DNA from: Helochares maculicollis
Lineage: Eukaryota; Arthropoda; Insecta; Coleoptera; Hydrophilidae
DNA: 64,000 nucleotides
NCBI GenBank assembly: GCA_033557835.1
Contig: JAWQRO010000018.1
Span: 17,308-81,307, forward strand
Reading direction: 5' to 3'
This document shows, one piece after another, positions 1 through 13,187 of this stretch. Position 1 is the first letter of the stretch. Every line of letters starts with the position of its first letter. The translations under genes and the position numbers were made by a program. The notes beneath the pieces were generated by a model. It was not told the origin of the DNA, ran no database searches, and saw only the letters and a list, made by a program, of their open reading frames with translations.

Positions 1-500
1 CATATTTTCTTCCATTTTTACCAATGTTCACGTTCTCTGTCGTTTACTGTTTTCTTTTCTCTAGTCTATATAATTGCTACTCTCCACTTTTTTCTAGGGT
101 TTCCTTTTATGTTTATGCCTCCGGTCTCTTCCACGGTACCCCAATAATTACTTTGGTGTTATCCATTCTCTCCAAATGTCTCCGTCATTGGAATCTTCTG
201 GACTTGACAAGACCATATATCATAGACTTATTGAATATATTGCATATTTCTGCATTAGATCTACTTGATCGGCCTTCGTTCATCTTATTTTCTCTAAAAA
301 TTTCTTCCAAAACCTGCTCTTTCATATCCACAACTTCTTTTTTTGTCACCGTTCAAGTTGTACTCACATATAGGAGACTAGCCGGTAAAACTTATGAATT
401 ATCCATGTACCAAGATACATATAACAGTCTACCTCTGTATGATATCTTCTTTTCATTAAGGTTTTGGATTTTCAGGATTTTGTTCTGTTTTCATGTTTAA
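1..500 (-). mobile_element. Possible decayed LINE 3' (RT C-terminal) fragment
   Basis: Read on the minus strand, the stretch holds scraps of the tail usually found after the reverse transcriptase of RTE/CR1-type LINEs: a RRHLERMD-like peptide followed by a broken W-K-R-P segment. Several stops interrupt it and the rest is not recognisable. The long plus-strand open frame here shows no family features and is probably chance. Weak call: motif resemblance only. Confidence 0.25.
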
Positions 501-1300
501 TTTTTAATTGACTATTATCCTAATTTCAATTTATTGCCTTATACCTCCCAATTTACCTCATACTTCTATTATAATTTGTGGTATTTGTGTTCTATGCTAC
601 TTCTGGATATTTGTTATCATAATTAGATGATCTACACGTCTCAGACATTGGAACTACTGTGGTGTATACTGTCATTTGAGTCTTGATTTCACTATTTCTT
701 ATAGTTGCGATTATTTGCGATTATGTAATTATAATTTTCTTTATATCTTACTATAAGAATTGTTTTTTACTATGTAGATCACTTAAGCCTATAAAAAAAG
801 AAGTAAGAAAGGTACGATCGTTTTGTACTAGACAAAATAATTTAGATGAGAGCGAGCGCTACACTTTTTTTGAGAAAATTAATTTCTACCATAGAAGCGC
901 ATGTTTACTTGGTTCTTAATTTTACTTAAACCGTTAAAGGTCCATCTTTTTTTATGCACACATTCTATCTAATGGACTATATAATATTTATACATGACGT
1001 TAACTTTATTTTAGCACTAATCAATATTTATTATTATTTACAAAATATTGCTTCCCACTTACACACATTTCTACCCTAGCGCATTACCATTGTTTGTTAA
1101 AACACCGAACAAACATATGCTACTTGTCTCTCTCTCTCTCTCTGGGTAAAATCTATTTCGCTATAATTTTTTAGATTCTGCTTATTTATCTCCAAAGCAT
1201 TTTTTTATTATATTGACTGTTACGAACTGAGCTGTTTCCAGCATGTACAAGAAGGTTATTGTTTAAAATGGCAATAAAATTCGTCTGTGTTTGACCTATA
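501..1300. other. Intergenic, no gene seen
   Basis: AT-rich sequence without a supported gene. It contains a short TC dinucleotide run at about 1124-1143. Short open frames here look like chance. Confidence 0.5.
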
Positions 1301-1319
1301 AAATTCCTCCAGTCTCTTA

Positions 1320-1870
1320 GCTCTTAGCATGTTTTTAAATTTTTCAAAACGTCAAAGCCATGAGTTTGATTCAAAAACAAGAAAATTAGTTTTTTACGAG
1401 TTAAAGCCGAGAGATGTTGAACGGCGCTTGTCTGCTTGTGTGAGAAGCTGCTTAAAAGGCAACGACGGAAGTGCAAAAACCGAATATTCACAGCTCTAAG
1501 ATCATGCCGTATATTTATTGGGAGCAGCGCAACTCGGCATGGCTTATGAGCTGTTAATACCGACTGAAACAATCACAAGCGCTCCGTATCGGAATGAGTT
1601 TGAGACAAGCATTGCAATAAAAATGGTCGTAAAACGAGGAGAAACCCGACAAAATGAGTTTGCAAATTAATAATTATTACCTCATACTGCAGAACCAGTC
1701 AAAACAAACTTGGAAATGCTAAAATGTGAAGTCCTGACACACCCGCTCTATTTTCCAAACGTAGCTTCCTTGGACTTTTAACTACTTTTGACCAACACTT
1801 ACGTTCTTATGCAGACGTTAAAATTTTTTCACTACATGAATCGCATCAACACAGACTATCGGAACATGGG
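1320..1870 (+). mobile_element. Decayed mariner transposase relic (plus strand)
   Basis: The plus strand carries a broken mariner transposase. The peptide YELKPRDVERRLSAC, around 1397-1440, matches the well-known region before the first catalytic Asp. Further on, near 1690-1830, are remnants resembling the block around the third Asp (EVLTHPLYFPNVASLDF) and then a HLRSYADVK-like peptide. Stops and frameshifts separate these blocks. No inverted terminal repeats could be assigned. It is unrelated in detail to the intact mariner at 13.2 kb, so it is an independent, older insertion. Confidence 0.55.
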
Positions 1871-2280
1871 ACTATAATAACACAAAACTATATAACCCGT
1901 AAACTAATACAACTAATAAGGACGACATCTGTATTAACCAAACAGAATATCTTTAGGTCGAAATAGAACAAGCAGTTTTAACACTAAAACAGAGAAAAAA
2001 CCAAACGAAATATAAATCTTTTGGAATAGTCGATAGATCAGCGGCAAGAGATCGTTAGCTGACAATAAAAATCATAAGAATCGTTGTAAAATATTTGTTT
2101 GTGACGCTTCGAAGATGGGTTTCTAGCAAAGAATCGCAAAAAGATCAAGGCTGAAAGAATAAATAAATAAATAGTGGTCGAGATAAAAAGTTTGCTTTGT
2201 GTACATATGCTAAGAATAATTGGATTCTAAAATATGCTATAAACTGGAAACATAAGCATACGTTCACAATTACATAAATA
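1871..2280. other. Intergenic, no gene seen
   Basis: AT-rich sequence between the mariner relic and the DUF229 fragment. Nothing recognisable. Confidence 0.4.
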
Positions 2281-2823
2281 AAAAATCTCGATTTTACCGA
2301 AACTCCATACAGAAAACAGTACATCATCATCTTATAATCTAAGATGCGGTCATCATATCTATTTATTCTGCTTATTGTACTCATTATATCAAAGTGTAAC
2401 CATTTTGATGATAAAAGATAGTTCCTAACCTTAGTCTCATACAAAACTTCTTTGGGTTAGTCTTTAACGTAATAATGTAATCATTGAACACCATCCCATA
2501 AAGCATTTGTACTCTAGTATGTTTCTGTAGCCTAGCATTCACAATTATCTCAAGAGTCATTAATACAATTTACAGTAAATGAAGCTATTCTGTTAATGAT
2601 TTTATTATCAATTGGTGCCGTGTTGCTTTTTTGGCATATAAATTAATCTGTTTCTATTCCATCACCTTTACAAGTCCTACGCTGAGCAATTTTTTCAAAG
2701 GCTGAACCCTCTTTTCATTTTCCAATCTTCCATAGTCTAATGGCTTATTGAAAATTGATCGATCATTTACTTTAATGTTTCAAACACAGTTAGTAATTGT
2801 CTTGTGTTACCAATCACATTTTT
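2281..2823 (-). pseudogene. DUF229 C-terminal fragment
   Basis: About 540 bp that align, base by base on the minus strand, with the last third of the DUF229 gene at 5.8-8.0 kb. The peptide HFDIMSTISRINRYDD is identical in both. A small deletion has removed the residues corresponding to QSRCIS, and frame breaks occur further upstream. Similarity ends abruptly near 2823, so neither the catalytic core nor a promoter is present. It is best read as a truncated tandem duplicate of the 5.8-8.0 kb gene, not as an exon of another gene. Confidence 0.8.
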
Positions 2824-3057
2824 TAGTTATAAACTGTAAGTATCCAGGAAAAAACTTCAAAAACAAAAAGTTGGCAGGACGAGATTGTCGAAATAATGGT
2901 GGAAAGTGGCTTGGAATGCGATATGCTAAGGGCCAATCTAGTAAGCAGTTGAAGCCACCCAATGATGTACAAAAATAACAATATATACTTCAATGATTTT
3001 TATTTAGGATATATTCTCTTAAGCTACTTATTTTTATTATAACGGACACGTTAAATT

Positions 3058-5467
3058 CTATAGAAACTCTTTACAAAAGCAATACAGCTTCATTTTGTAG
3101 TTCGATATGCATCTACTTTGTTCACCATACATATTTATTCTACTTACTGCACCCATTATATTAAAGCTAAATATATTTAAGTTTAACATAACACACCTAA
3201 CTGTAACTTCATACAATGCGTTATTTGGAAACGTCCTTAAAATAATCATATAATCTTCAAATTGAACGGTATCAAACGTACGCGTTCTAGGGTATTTTAA
3301 TAAACTAGCATTGAGAATTTTATCCAACGTCAAGTTCGAACACAACGGGTATTCCACTAACAGCCTATTTAAATAGCTAACAGTATATAAGGCAGCTTTT
3401 TTAACTTCACTTTTATTCGTTGATAAATCTATGCTCAGTTGGCAAGTGCAGAATTGGTAGCTTATCTTTGCGTTGTCGCAATTTCTCTGGTCAGGAATTC
3501 TTTCGAAAAGGCTGTAGCCTCTTTTTATTTTACCGGCTTCATTAATTGGATGGTCGATTGAATAAGGATCTACTAAATCCTTGAGAGTTTCATGAATATC
3601 GAACGCAGTAACTAATTTTCTGGTATTTTCAACCATATTAGCCATTAGATCTGGATATTCTCTACGATACCAATCAGGAAATCTAATAAAAAGAACTGGC
3701 ATTCTCTCTTCAACTCTAGCTTGGGATGTCAATCTAAACTTACTCCACCGAAATCCATGGTCACTCATCACTAAAAGCGCCGTATTTTCCAAGTAGCCTT
3801 CAGAGTGAAGACTACTTAGCAACTTAAAGTAATCCATGTCACTCTGTTGAGGATAGTTTAAATGATTATGGGAAAGGCTCTGACTCCAGAAAAAGCCAAA
3901 GTAAGCCTTTTTGTACAAGCTTAAACTTTTGACGAATAATGCTAAATAGTCGAGCAAAAGTTTGTATTGAAACCGATTACCAAAGCACAAGTTTATTTTG
4001 TTGTCTAATGTGTTTCCTGTATAATTATTGACAACATGGTTGAAAAATTGCCAATAGTAATCTGTCGGTTGATTACGAAAGCCTACTTTTGGAGCATAAA
4101 AGAGTCCCGTTATAGCTGTATCTTCAGCAAAGCTAGTTACAAATCCTCTTTTTTTGTAGTCCTCCCAAATAATGTGACAAGGATCAAAGTGGGCACTTTG
4201 ATTCCAACATTCGCTTTTTTCTAGCTCGCGAACGGATAATCCAAATAATGTTGGAATTATGTTTTGAAATGTAAAGTCGCCTAGTTTATTGTATCCCATA
4301 AACTCAAATGATTTTGCCCAACGAAGAAATTTTACAGTTTTTGGCATTTGGCGAATAAAATTTAATCTGGATAAACTGTCTATTCCTAGAACTAAAACGT
4401 TCATAGGAGCGCGGTACCATTTCGGTCTTGATGTTGATTTTGGGGGCACAAAACTAAAAAAGTCTTGATATATTCGTACATTGTTTGTCTCGCAAATGAC
4501 TTGAATAAATTCGTCGGTGATACGAGCAGTTTCTTGAAAAGTTATGCAAGGGCCAAATTTGGGATTTGATGCGTCGACGTCACCTTCTTTCGGTTCTTGC
4601 CTCCAAAAAGCTCTGTAGCAGCAATAAATTTTATCCAGATCGTATGCTGATGGGGTTCTGAATATAAATGTTGAATTCAATCGAACTAGTTCTGCTTTGT
4701 TTGATTTGCAAACTATTTTTGGAATCGTTTTAAAAAATCTTTTTATTGGTTGATCCATTATATTCAAATGTGAAATGCGGCATCCTTGGGTGTTTACCAA
4801 AAAATCATTAATGTCTTTGTTCTGTGCCATAGATGTAAATTTATTCGTTGGTGGACCGTAGTAAACCATTAAGCAAGATAAGAATGTGATTGCAACGACC
4901 TGAAGAAATCATATAAGTAAATTGCAAAATATACTTAAATTTAGGCCCGTAGACAAATTATAACTAGAAATGTAATAGTAATATAAAGAGCTATATAATC
5001 AAACTAAAATTTTTAAACTCATAGCTGTGGGCATTTGCTAGTCACACAAAAAAAAGAAGTGATCAATTCGTATAAAAACCAATGGGCAGCTATGGACTTT
5101 CACAACTCTAAAGCAGGTAGTTAATTATTGGAGTTGAATTTACAAGTGCTTAGTAAATATTCTAAATAAAATTAACCTATGAAGAACACTAAAATAAAAT
5201 ATTTTTCTCAAAATTATTTCTTGGCTATTGAATAAGCATGAGCTTGGTATACATGAATGAGATTGCAAACATCTCCGACAGTTACATCACCTTATAAGAT
5301 TTGTATTAGCAAAAAAGAATGAATAAATTTCAAGCGTTTCAAAAATATGTGCAAAAGCCTCTGGTTCAATTTGGAAAAATCTCTTAATAAAGAATATAAG
5401 TATGATTTGTTAAAATTATCATTTTTAAGAAAATACTCACCACAAATCTCATGAATTTCAAATTCAT
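3058..5467 (-). CDS. DUF229 family protein, copy 1 (alkaline phosphatase superfamily-like)
   Basis: Two-exon model of 622 residues. Exon 1 is 5441-5467 (nine codons, donor GTGAGT). Exon 2 is 3058-4899 after a phase-0 intron whose acceptor ends TTCTTCAG. The start of exon 2 encodes a hydrophobic signal-anchor (VVAITFLSCLMV), so a secreted or type II membrane protein is likely. The protein matches DUF229 (PF02995). That family has an alkaline-phosphatase/sulfatase-like fold with unknown substrate. Visible core motifs are GIDSLSR (about residue 180, putative metal/nucleophile loop), SLSHNHLN (about 349) and MSDHGFRW (about 385). Many paired cysteines and a C-terminal CFCKEFL are shared with the neighbouring copies. 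All putative metal residues are present, so it may be active; the reaction is unknown. Confidence 0.85.
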
Positions 5468-5798
5468 TTTTGACGTTGTATATTATAATTTCTTCTTTGT
5501 GCATATCTAAAGTAAATAAAAATTCCTTTATATACTTCATGTGAAAATGTTGCTCTATATATGGACAACACATTATACGTGCGTTTGTTTTAACATTCTA
5601 TGCAAGAAAGAACAAATATATCCAATAAAAAATATAAGTAAATAACCAATGGTATAACACCACCTTTAATATAAAGTTTACTACAAATTCAATTGAGTTT
5701 AATGTTAAACAAGATTCTATATCAAACCGAAAAAATTTAGTTGTTTCCAATAACTCAGTAGATCAAAAAATACAAACTTAGACTTAGAGTTGCACCTA

Positions 5799-7984
5799 TC
5801 AAAAACCTCGTTTTCTTAGAAACCCTTTACAAAAACAGTACAGCTTCATCTGATAATCTGAGATACATCTACTTTGGTCATCATATCTATTTATTCTGCT
5901 TATTGTACTCATTATATCAAAGTGTAAAATTTTTGATGGAAAAAGATAGTTCCTAACTGTAGCCTCATACAAAGCTTTATTCGGGTTAGTCTTTAAGATA
6001 ATTATGTAATCATTAAACAGTACCCCATCAAGCATTTGTACTCCACTATGTTTCTGTACTCTAGCATTCAAAATTTTATCTAGGGTCAATTGGGCACAAA
6101 ATTTATAACTCGCTAAGTGCCTATTAATATAATTTACAGTAAAAGAAGCTGCACTTTTAACGGTTTCATTATCAATTGGCACATGATTACTTCTTTGGCA
6201 CGTGCACCAATGTGCTTCTATTCCTGCATCCTTGCAAGTCCTTCGCTGAGGAATTTTTTCAAAAAGACTGAACCCTCTTTTCATTTTCCAATCTTCTATA
6301 GTCGCATGACTTATTGAATAAGGATCGATCAAATCCTTTAAAGTTTCATAAATATCGAACGCGGTTACTAATTGTCTTGTGTTTTGAATTACATTCTCCA
6401 TTAATTTCGGATATTCCTTTCGATACCATTCAGGGAACCTAATAAAAAGAGCGGGTAATCTTTCTTCAATACTTCCTTGGAAAGTCTGTCGAAAATCGCC
6501 ATACCGCATTCCATGATCGCTCATCATAAAGAGAATTGTATTTTCCAAATATCCATCAATATAAAGATTATTTAATAAATTGTAATAATCCATATCAGCA
6601 AGTTGGGGATAATTCAGATAGTCATGGGTAAGAGTCTGTCCCCAAAACAAGCCAAAGTACGGATTGTTGTGCATACATAAGCTTTTGGCAAATGTTGCTA
6701 TGTAATCAATCAGACTTTTATATTGGAGACGATTGCCTAAACATAAATTTAATTTCCCGACTTTTGTATTTCCAATATAATTATTAGCAACACAGTTGTA
6801 AAACGACCAATAATAGTCCGTTGGTTGAAACTGAAATCCATGTTTTGGGTGAAAAAAAATTCCTGTTTCGCTGTCATCTTCGGCCAAGCTAGTAACAAAT
6901 CCTCTTTCCTTGAAATCTTGCCAAATGTATCGGCCTTCATCAAAATGTTGATTTTCACGCCAATACTTTCTTGTGTTTTCATCGACTGTTAATCCTGTTA
7001 AGGCCGCTACCATGTTAGGAAATGTATTATCATCCAATTTGTTGTATCCTTTGAACTCGTATGAATTTGCCGAATGCAAAAATTTTACAGTTTTGGGCAT
7101 TTGTCGTAGAAAGTTTAATCTGGATAAGCTGTCTATTCCTATAATTAAAATGTTCATTGGCTTCCTATGCCATTTTGGAGTAACCATTCTCTTTGGAGGT
7201 ACAAAGCTGAAAAAATCTCTGTAAATCGGAGAGCCATTAGCTTCGCAAAAAACCTGAATGAATTCATAAGTGATAGTAGCAGATTCTTTGAAAGGAATGC
7301 AAGGGCCGTAATTGGCTTTCGATAGATCTGTTTCTCCATATTTTACGTGCTGTCTCCAAAACGGTTTATAGCAGCAAGTAATTTTAGAATCATAACTTTT
7401 TTCAGCCAAAGGTATTTTAAAGATAGATGTTAAGTTAGAATCAACTAACGGTGTTTTGTTTGATTTACAAACGATATGTGGTACTTTATAAATATATTGC
7501 ACTATTGATAAATCAATGGGGTTGAAATGGGGTATGCGGCATCCTTCAGTTTTTACCAGAAAACCAATCATAGTTTCACTACTTGAAGTACGTGTGTTTG
7601 TATGGCTTTGAAAGATCATTGGTAAAATCCACACCATTAGACATAAAGTAAATGTAGCTGAGTACACCTGAAGAAGTCATAAAAACCATAGTAAAAATCA
7701 CTGAGACCAATACAAAACCGAAACAATAATAACCATATTTTATCAGGTAAAGTGTTTTAAAATGCTTATAATTCTTACTGAGTTTTTATGATCAATTATA
7801 ATAAAAATAACAATTAATTAGTTGCATTTTGTAAATTTAGGCGCTGAGTCACTTTTTGCTCTACAATACGTACAGATGGTAAAACATATGTTTGTCAAAA
7901 TGAATTTTTGATATATAATGTATTGATAAATTTTCCATATTTACATACCAAGAGTTTTAACATTTCTTTCTTCGTTCTCGCCAT
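5799..7984 (-). CDS. DUF229 family protein, copy 2
   Basis: Two exons, 634 residues. Exon 1 is 7949-7984, encoding MARTKKEMLKLL with donor GTATGT. Exon 2 is 5799-7667, with a phase-0 join after an acceptor ending TTCTTCAG. The hydrophobic anchor at the start of exon 2 (SATFTLCLMVWILPMIF) marks the protein as secreted or type II. Catalytic-type motifs are complete: GIDSLSR (about residue 188), TLTHDYLN (about 361), MSDHGMRYGDF (about 394). Spacing to copy 1 is under 350 bp, and the two share gene structure and orientation, as expected for tandem duplicates. The 2.3 kb fragment derives from this copy or a close sister. Function is unknown beyond membership of DUF229. Confidence 0.87.
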
Positions 7985-8243
7985 GATTCCAAACGCAATA
8001 TTTGTTGGGGCTTAGGTATCAATGTATATACTACTAATGTGTCATTCGTAGACAATATTTTCTAAGCTGTCATTCGTATTTATGCAAAAGTAACAAAAAC
8101 AGATCTACAGATTCTCAAGGAGAAAATGTTTTTAGATACCTCTACAAGAAATAGACAAAAACGAGAATAGTTTTTTCTTTTTATAGATAAATGTCTCGGT
8201 GATAGTAATAAATATAAAAAGTATTTGAACGATTATGTTTGTT

Positions 8244-10835
8244 TCAAGTCCCTAAAAACTCCTTACAAAAGCAATACAGCTTCATCGTATAGTCCGAGAT
8301 GCATTTACTTTGATCACCATACAAGTTAAGTCTGCTTATTGTACCTATTATACTAAAATATGAGAAACTTGAGGGTAGTTTGTAGTTCCTAATTGTAGCC
8401 TCATAAAGACCATTATTCGGCTTAGTTCTAAAAATTATGATATAATCATCTACTACATAACTACCTTCTTTTATTGTCCAGCCATTTTCTTGTATACTAG
8501 CATTATATATAGTATCTAAAGACAAAATTGTGCATGATGGGTATTGCTCTAGTTGCTCATTAATATAGTTTAAAGCATAATTGGCTGCATATTTGACTAT
8601 AAGCATACTAATTGGTAACGGTTTACTGCTTTGACACGCGCACCAATCAGACTCTATGTTTGCACTTTTGCAGCTCCTACCTTGAGGAATTGTTTCGAAA
8701 AGGCTATAGCTCCTTTTTAACGACAAATCATTACCATTTGGATGATAAATTGAATAGGGATTAAGTAGATCTTTGAGGGTTTCATAAATATCAAATGGAG
8801 TGACTAATTTCATGGTATTTACAACCATATTTTCCATTAACTCCGGATATTCTTTTTGATACCATTCAGGGAATCTAATAAAAAGCATCGGCATTCTCTC
8901 TTCAATTCGTCCTTGATATGACGTTTTATCACCCCATTGAAACCCATGACTGCTCATCACAAAAAGAACTGTGTTATCTAAATATCCATTATTGTGAATG
9001 TTATTAAACAAATTGTAGTAATCTAAGTCTGCCAATTGAGGATCGTTTGAATATTCAGGGGGTATGCTGTTGCTCCAAAAAACGCCGAAGTATTCTTTCT
9101 TATACAAATGTAAACTTTTAATGAATTTAGCCGTATAGTCAATTAAAGCTTTGTATTGGTACTGATTACCTAAGCATAAATTATTTTTATGCCCCATAAG
9201 ATAATTAGCGACATGATTAAAAAATACCCAGAAATAATCTGTCGGCTGCGAACGAAACCCATTTTTATAATCATAAAATGTTGCTGAAGAGTCCCCGTCT
9301 TCCGCAAATCCAGTAACAAAACCATTTTCTTTATAGTCTTTCCAAATAAATGGGCAAGAATCAAAATATGAGTTGTTGAACCAACATATATCTTCAATTT
9401 CTGTGACTGATAATCCTAATAGCACTGAAATTAAATTCGGGAATGAATGGTCACCCACTACATTAAATCCGGTAAAATCGAATGATTTTATCTGCTGCAG
9501 ATAGTGAAAAGTTTTAGGCATTCGACGTATAAAACTGAACCTCGACAAGCTATCTATTCCAATAATTAGAACGTTCATGGGAATTCTATTGGACTTAGAT
9601 TTAGCTGCAATGTTTGGCGGAACAAAGCTAAACAAATTTCTATATATACGCTTTCCATTGGCTTCACAGAAAACTTGAACAAATTCATCAGTTATATTAG
9701 TTGCTGTTTCAAAACGAACGCAAGAGCCGAATTTGGCATTTGATTTATCTTTTTTTCCATTTTCTGGCTCCATTCTCCAGAAAGGTTGAAGGCAACAAGT
9801 AATATTTTTCAAGGTGTATATTTTTTCTGCTGATGGTATTCTGAATATAGACGTTAAATTTGCTTCTACTAAGGGTATGTTTCTTGATCTACAATCGACT
9901 TTCGGCGCATTTTTATTAATGTTAGTTGTTGGTGTAGCCATTGAAGTGAAATATGGTATTCGGCATCCTTGTGTTTTTATCAAGAAACCATTCAGCATTT
10001 GGTCCACCAAATGCCTTTCTACTTTATGGAAATTCAAAGAAGCCAAGTAAGCTGTTAGCCATAAAATTAGTATGATTCCAAAAACCTGAAAACATCTTAA
10101 AGTTATATATATATATATATTCCTAAAAAGTTTACAAATGCAGAAATGAAATTATCGTATATATAAATCTAATTTGAAAACGCTTAGTTTTATCTAAAGA
10201 AAAACTCGAATTCTCTTTGGCAGGCTCTGTGTCGAGGGACCCATCACAAACATTAAAAAGCGGTTAAGTCTTGTTGTCTTAATTAGTGATGCATTCTCGT
10301 TTAAAGAACAAAAATTGCCTGATCTTAGATAAGCAATACAAAGAGCATTCATAAAGACAGTCAATAATATCAGCTAGTCACCTTAATTACTTGATAAAAC
10401 ATCTTGCTTTAACCAATAGTAGTTGATACATACCCTACAATACCTTCTACTAGTTCCAAGAGTAAATTTATAAAGTACATTAATCCAATGTATGTACAAT
10501 TATCAATTGCGTATTTATTTTAAACTTTGTATTTGGTTAAACTTTATAATTGATCTCCTATTTATAGTAATCACAGTAGTATATTTATCGCTATAATACA
10601 GTAAAATTTAAAAATTTTTACATGTGCCCGAAAACTTAAGTTGCTATTGCAGAACAAGCTCTGAATTAAGTCAAAACAAGACTTAAACCTCATTCATAAT
10701 GAAATTATTAAATCATTAACTATTTCAGCCGAAGTTAAACTATTAATAAATCAATAAAACGATTATGTTTAACGAAACTAGTTCAAGTTCTTAAAAAACA
10801 GTACATACCAACAATTTTACAAACTTGCGATTCAT
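8244..10835 (-). CDS. DUF229 family protein, copy 3 (probable pseudoenzyme)
   Basis: Two exons, 622 residues. Exon 1 is 10809-10835, encoding MNRKFVKLL with donor GTATGT. Exon 2 is 8244-10085, phase 0, starting with a hydrophobic anchor (VFGIILILWLTAYLA). The frame is intact and the GIDSLSR loop (about residue 184) is kept. Two other core motifs are altered: the MSDHG of the sister copies reads MSSHG (about 386), and the S-H-N/D motif reads SIPPEYSN (about 349). In alkaline-phosphatase-like folds these Asp and His positions bind metal, so loss of both suggests no hydrolytic activity. Intact cysteines and an open 1.8 kb exon argue that the protein is still made. It could alternatively be a gene early in decay. 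Confidence 0.83.
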
Positions 10836-11096
10836 TTTTGATAAATATCACTTAACACTCATGATATCGGCTTTTACGTGACAATCGCTGGCAAAACTAC
10901 AAAACCATTCTTCTTCCTCTTTAGCAAATAAAGATTTTGTTAGAAAAGTAAACCATTATTATTTTTTCATTCACCATTCTTAGAAAACCTAGAATAATTG
11001 TAAGGGTACGATTAAAAAAATTTTAGATAAATATTAAGAAAATTAGAATAATTGTATATCTTTATTTGTAAAAGCTTTAGATCGACCATGAAGACT

Positions 11097-12357
11097 TAAA
11101 TTTTAGATGCAACTGCTTTGTTTATCACACAAGTGTATTCGATTTATTGTGCCCAAATTGAAAATCATCAGTTATTAACTCATAATACATGCCAGCCGAT
11201 TTTGGTTCTTTGACTTTCACAAAATAATCTTAGTTTTCTAGTGTTGAATTTGTCAGATTTTGGGTCAGCTAAGCACTAGTTCCAGAAGATATTAGTTTTC
11301 TGCTTGAATTGGATGAAATTGCTGCTAAAGCACAATTAATGGTTATAAAAGTCTTTACTGTGATTAATTATACATATTATAGTTGCCACCGTTTAGGAAT
11401 AGTGATTTCAGTTTACAAGACCAGTTTCACCCTGGACAACCAAAAAACACTCTTTCACTTATTTGGCTGCCGCCCCAGTGCGAATATATTCCAACTTTTA
11501 GACAACAAATTCTCTTCTCTTCTGGAAGACCTTTTCAAAAAGATTATAAGCTCTTTTTGATCTGTCCATCTTTTTCAATCAGCTGAATAATTGAATAAGG
11601 CTTCAGCAAATCCTTAAATCTTTCTTAAATATCAAATGGAATTATTAATTGCGCAATGTTTCGAAGCAAATTTCCCATTAAATCCAGGCAACGTTTTCTG
11701 TAGCGTTTAGGAAACCACTTTTTCCTGGTACATTAAACGAAACTTGTCAAATTAAATCTCCTGATAACGCTTGATGTTGGCCGCTTCACCAAAAGCACGC
11801 AAGCCACAAAACTAGCCTTTCACTTATCATTTGATTCTTATCTTCAGAAAGATTTGTAACAGCAGGAAATATCAAAAGTAGTTGAACTGTACGCTATTTT
11901 TGCAGATATTACACTGAATAATGAAGTTAGAGTCGATGCTTCTAAAAGAGGTGTGTGCGACTCACAAATTATTTTTGGAAGTTTCATAACGAAATTTGCC
12001 GCAGATGGGTCCGTTAGATCTTGTATGCGATATCCTTTAGTCCTTACTAAATAAACCTTTCATTGAACCATTCTGCGGAGTATTTACCGTTTTGTATACA
12101 TTAAAGGGCAAATATAAACTATTAGATATAGATTAAATGTTGTGCCAAAAATCTTAAATAAATGTACTGTATATATTTATTTAGCAGGAGTAAAATATTT
12201 TTCACTTTATGTTGTCTTTCGAGACAAATAAAGCACAAGAGTTATTATTATAACTTTCATAAATAATAAAAAACAATAGATAAACATCGAATTGAAATCG
12301 TTTATATAGAAAAATCTATTACGGGTCACATACCATAAACTTCAAGAGCTTTCGATT
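11097..12357 (-). pseudogene. DUF229 pseudogene, copy 4, core deleted
   Basis: Minus-strand remains of a fourth DUF229 gene. Near 12.0 kb is a broken N-terminus (KGLFSKD-stop-RISHT, matching KGFIIKTEGCRI of the sisters). From 11.7 kb down to 11.1 kb is a broken C-terminal half, including a LDLMGNLLRN-like peptide and the PFDI block. Several stops and frameshifts are visible. About 0.8 kb of the middle, with all catalytic motifs, is gone. A likely decayed first exon (RKLLKFM followed by GTATGT) remains at about 12334-12357, where the expected ATG codon reads AAT. The two-exon layout shows that it arose by DNA duplication, not by retroposition. Confidence 0.75.
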
Positions 12358-12750
12358 AAAAATTTTGGCAAATTGTAGCCATTCTATTAGCAGCGTAGTA
12401 TTGTTGAAGATTTCTTACTAACCACGAGGGACATATTTAACTATTTTTAACACTTCTTCTTTATTTTTGTCTCAATTGCTCAGCATTAATTTTGGCTACT
12501 TACTAATATGAAAAGAAAATGCACATCTTAATCGATTAAATTTGTAGTCTATGACTAATGATGTTCGCAAATAATGCTAAAGTCAAAAAATGTGCATAGT
12601 TCAGAGAATATTCAGAATATTGTTGATTGAATGAAATTTAAATACTTGAGGATATAGAGTGCATTAATATTTAATGTATCATAAGTATTGTTTAATTTGC
12701 ATTATTTAATTATTTATTACGACCAGACAGAGTAGGACTAAAAAACATTT
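12358..12750. other. Intergenic, no gene seen
   Basis: AT-rich sequence between the DUF229 pseudogene and the transposon nest. Nothing recognisable. Confidence 0.4.
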
Positions 12751-13187
12751 GATGCGTTAGCTGCTACAAAAGGAACAAACAATTAATTTATTAAGTTTGT
12801 CTTTGTCATATCTTTCTATAAATGAAACAAAAAGGCACTATGCTTGATTAACAGGTCCAACTTACACTTCTTGCACAAAAGTAAATCTGTACTCGCCAAC
12901 TAGCAATGTGACAGCGTGGCAGACCCTTTTAATATGATAAATATAAAAGGGAAACAACCCTAACCCATAGGCTGCTTTGGCCTCAGGAATAGTGGCTCTC
13001 GAGAACCCTCCAGGATAGCAAAGGGTGTTTAGAATAGGTAAAACTGCTACCAATTACAATTCCTAACTTACAACTTCAGATTTCTCTCAAACCAAGTTAG
13101 GCTAAAAGAGCTGGATATAGAAGTCTGAAAAATCAAGTGAAACACTAGAGGATTTGGCAAAGACCGAAGGAAACATAATATCTGGTA

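Noticed and set aside
24..500. 158-codon plus-strand open frame
   Set aside because: Phe/Leu/Ser-rich composition of AT-rich chance translation; the minus strand shows weak LINE text instead.
5292..5573. 93-codon minus-strand frame upstream of DUF229 copy 1
   Set aside because: It covers the true mini exon 1 but in a different frame; the frame ATG...FMRFV followed by GTGAGT fits the sister genes.
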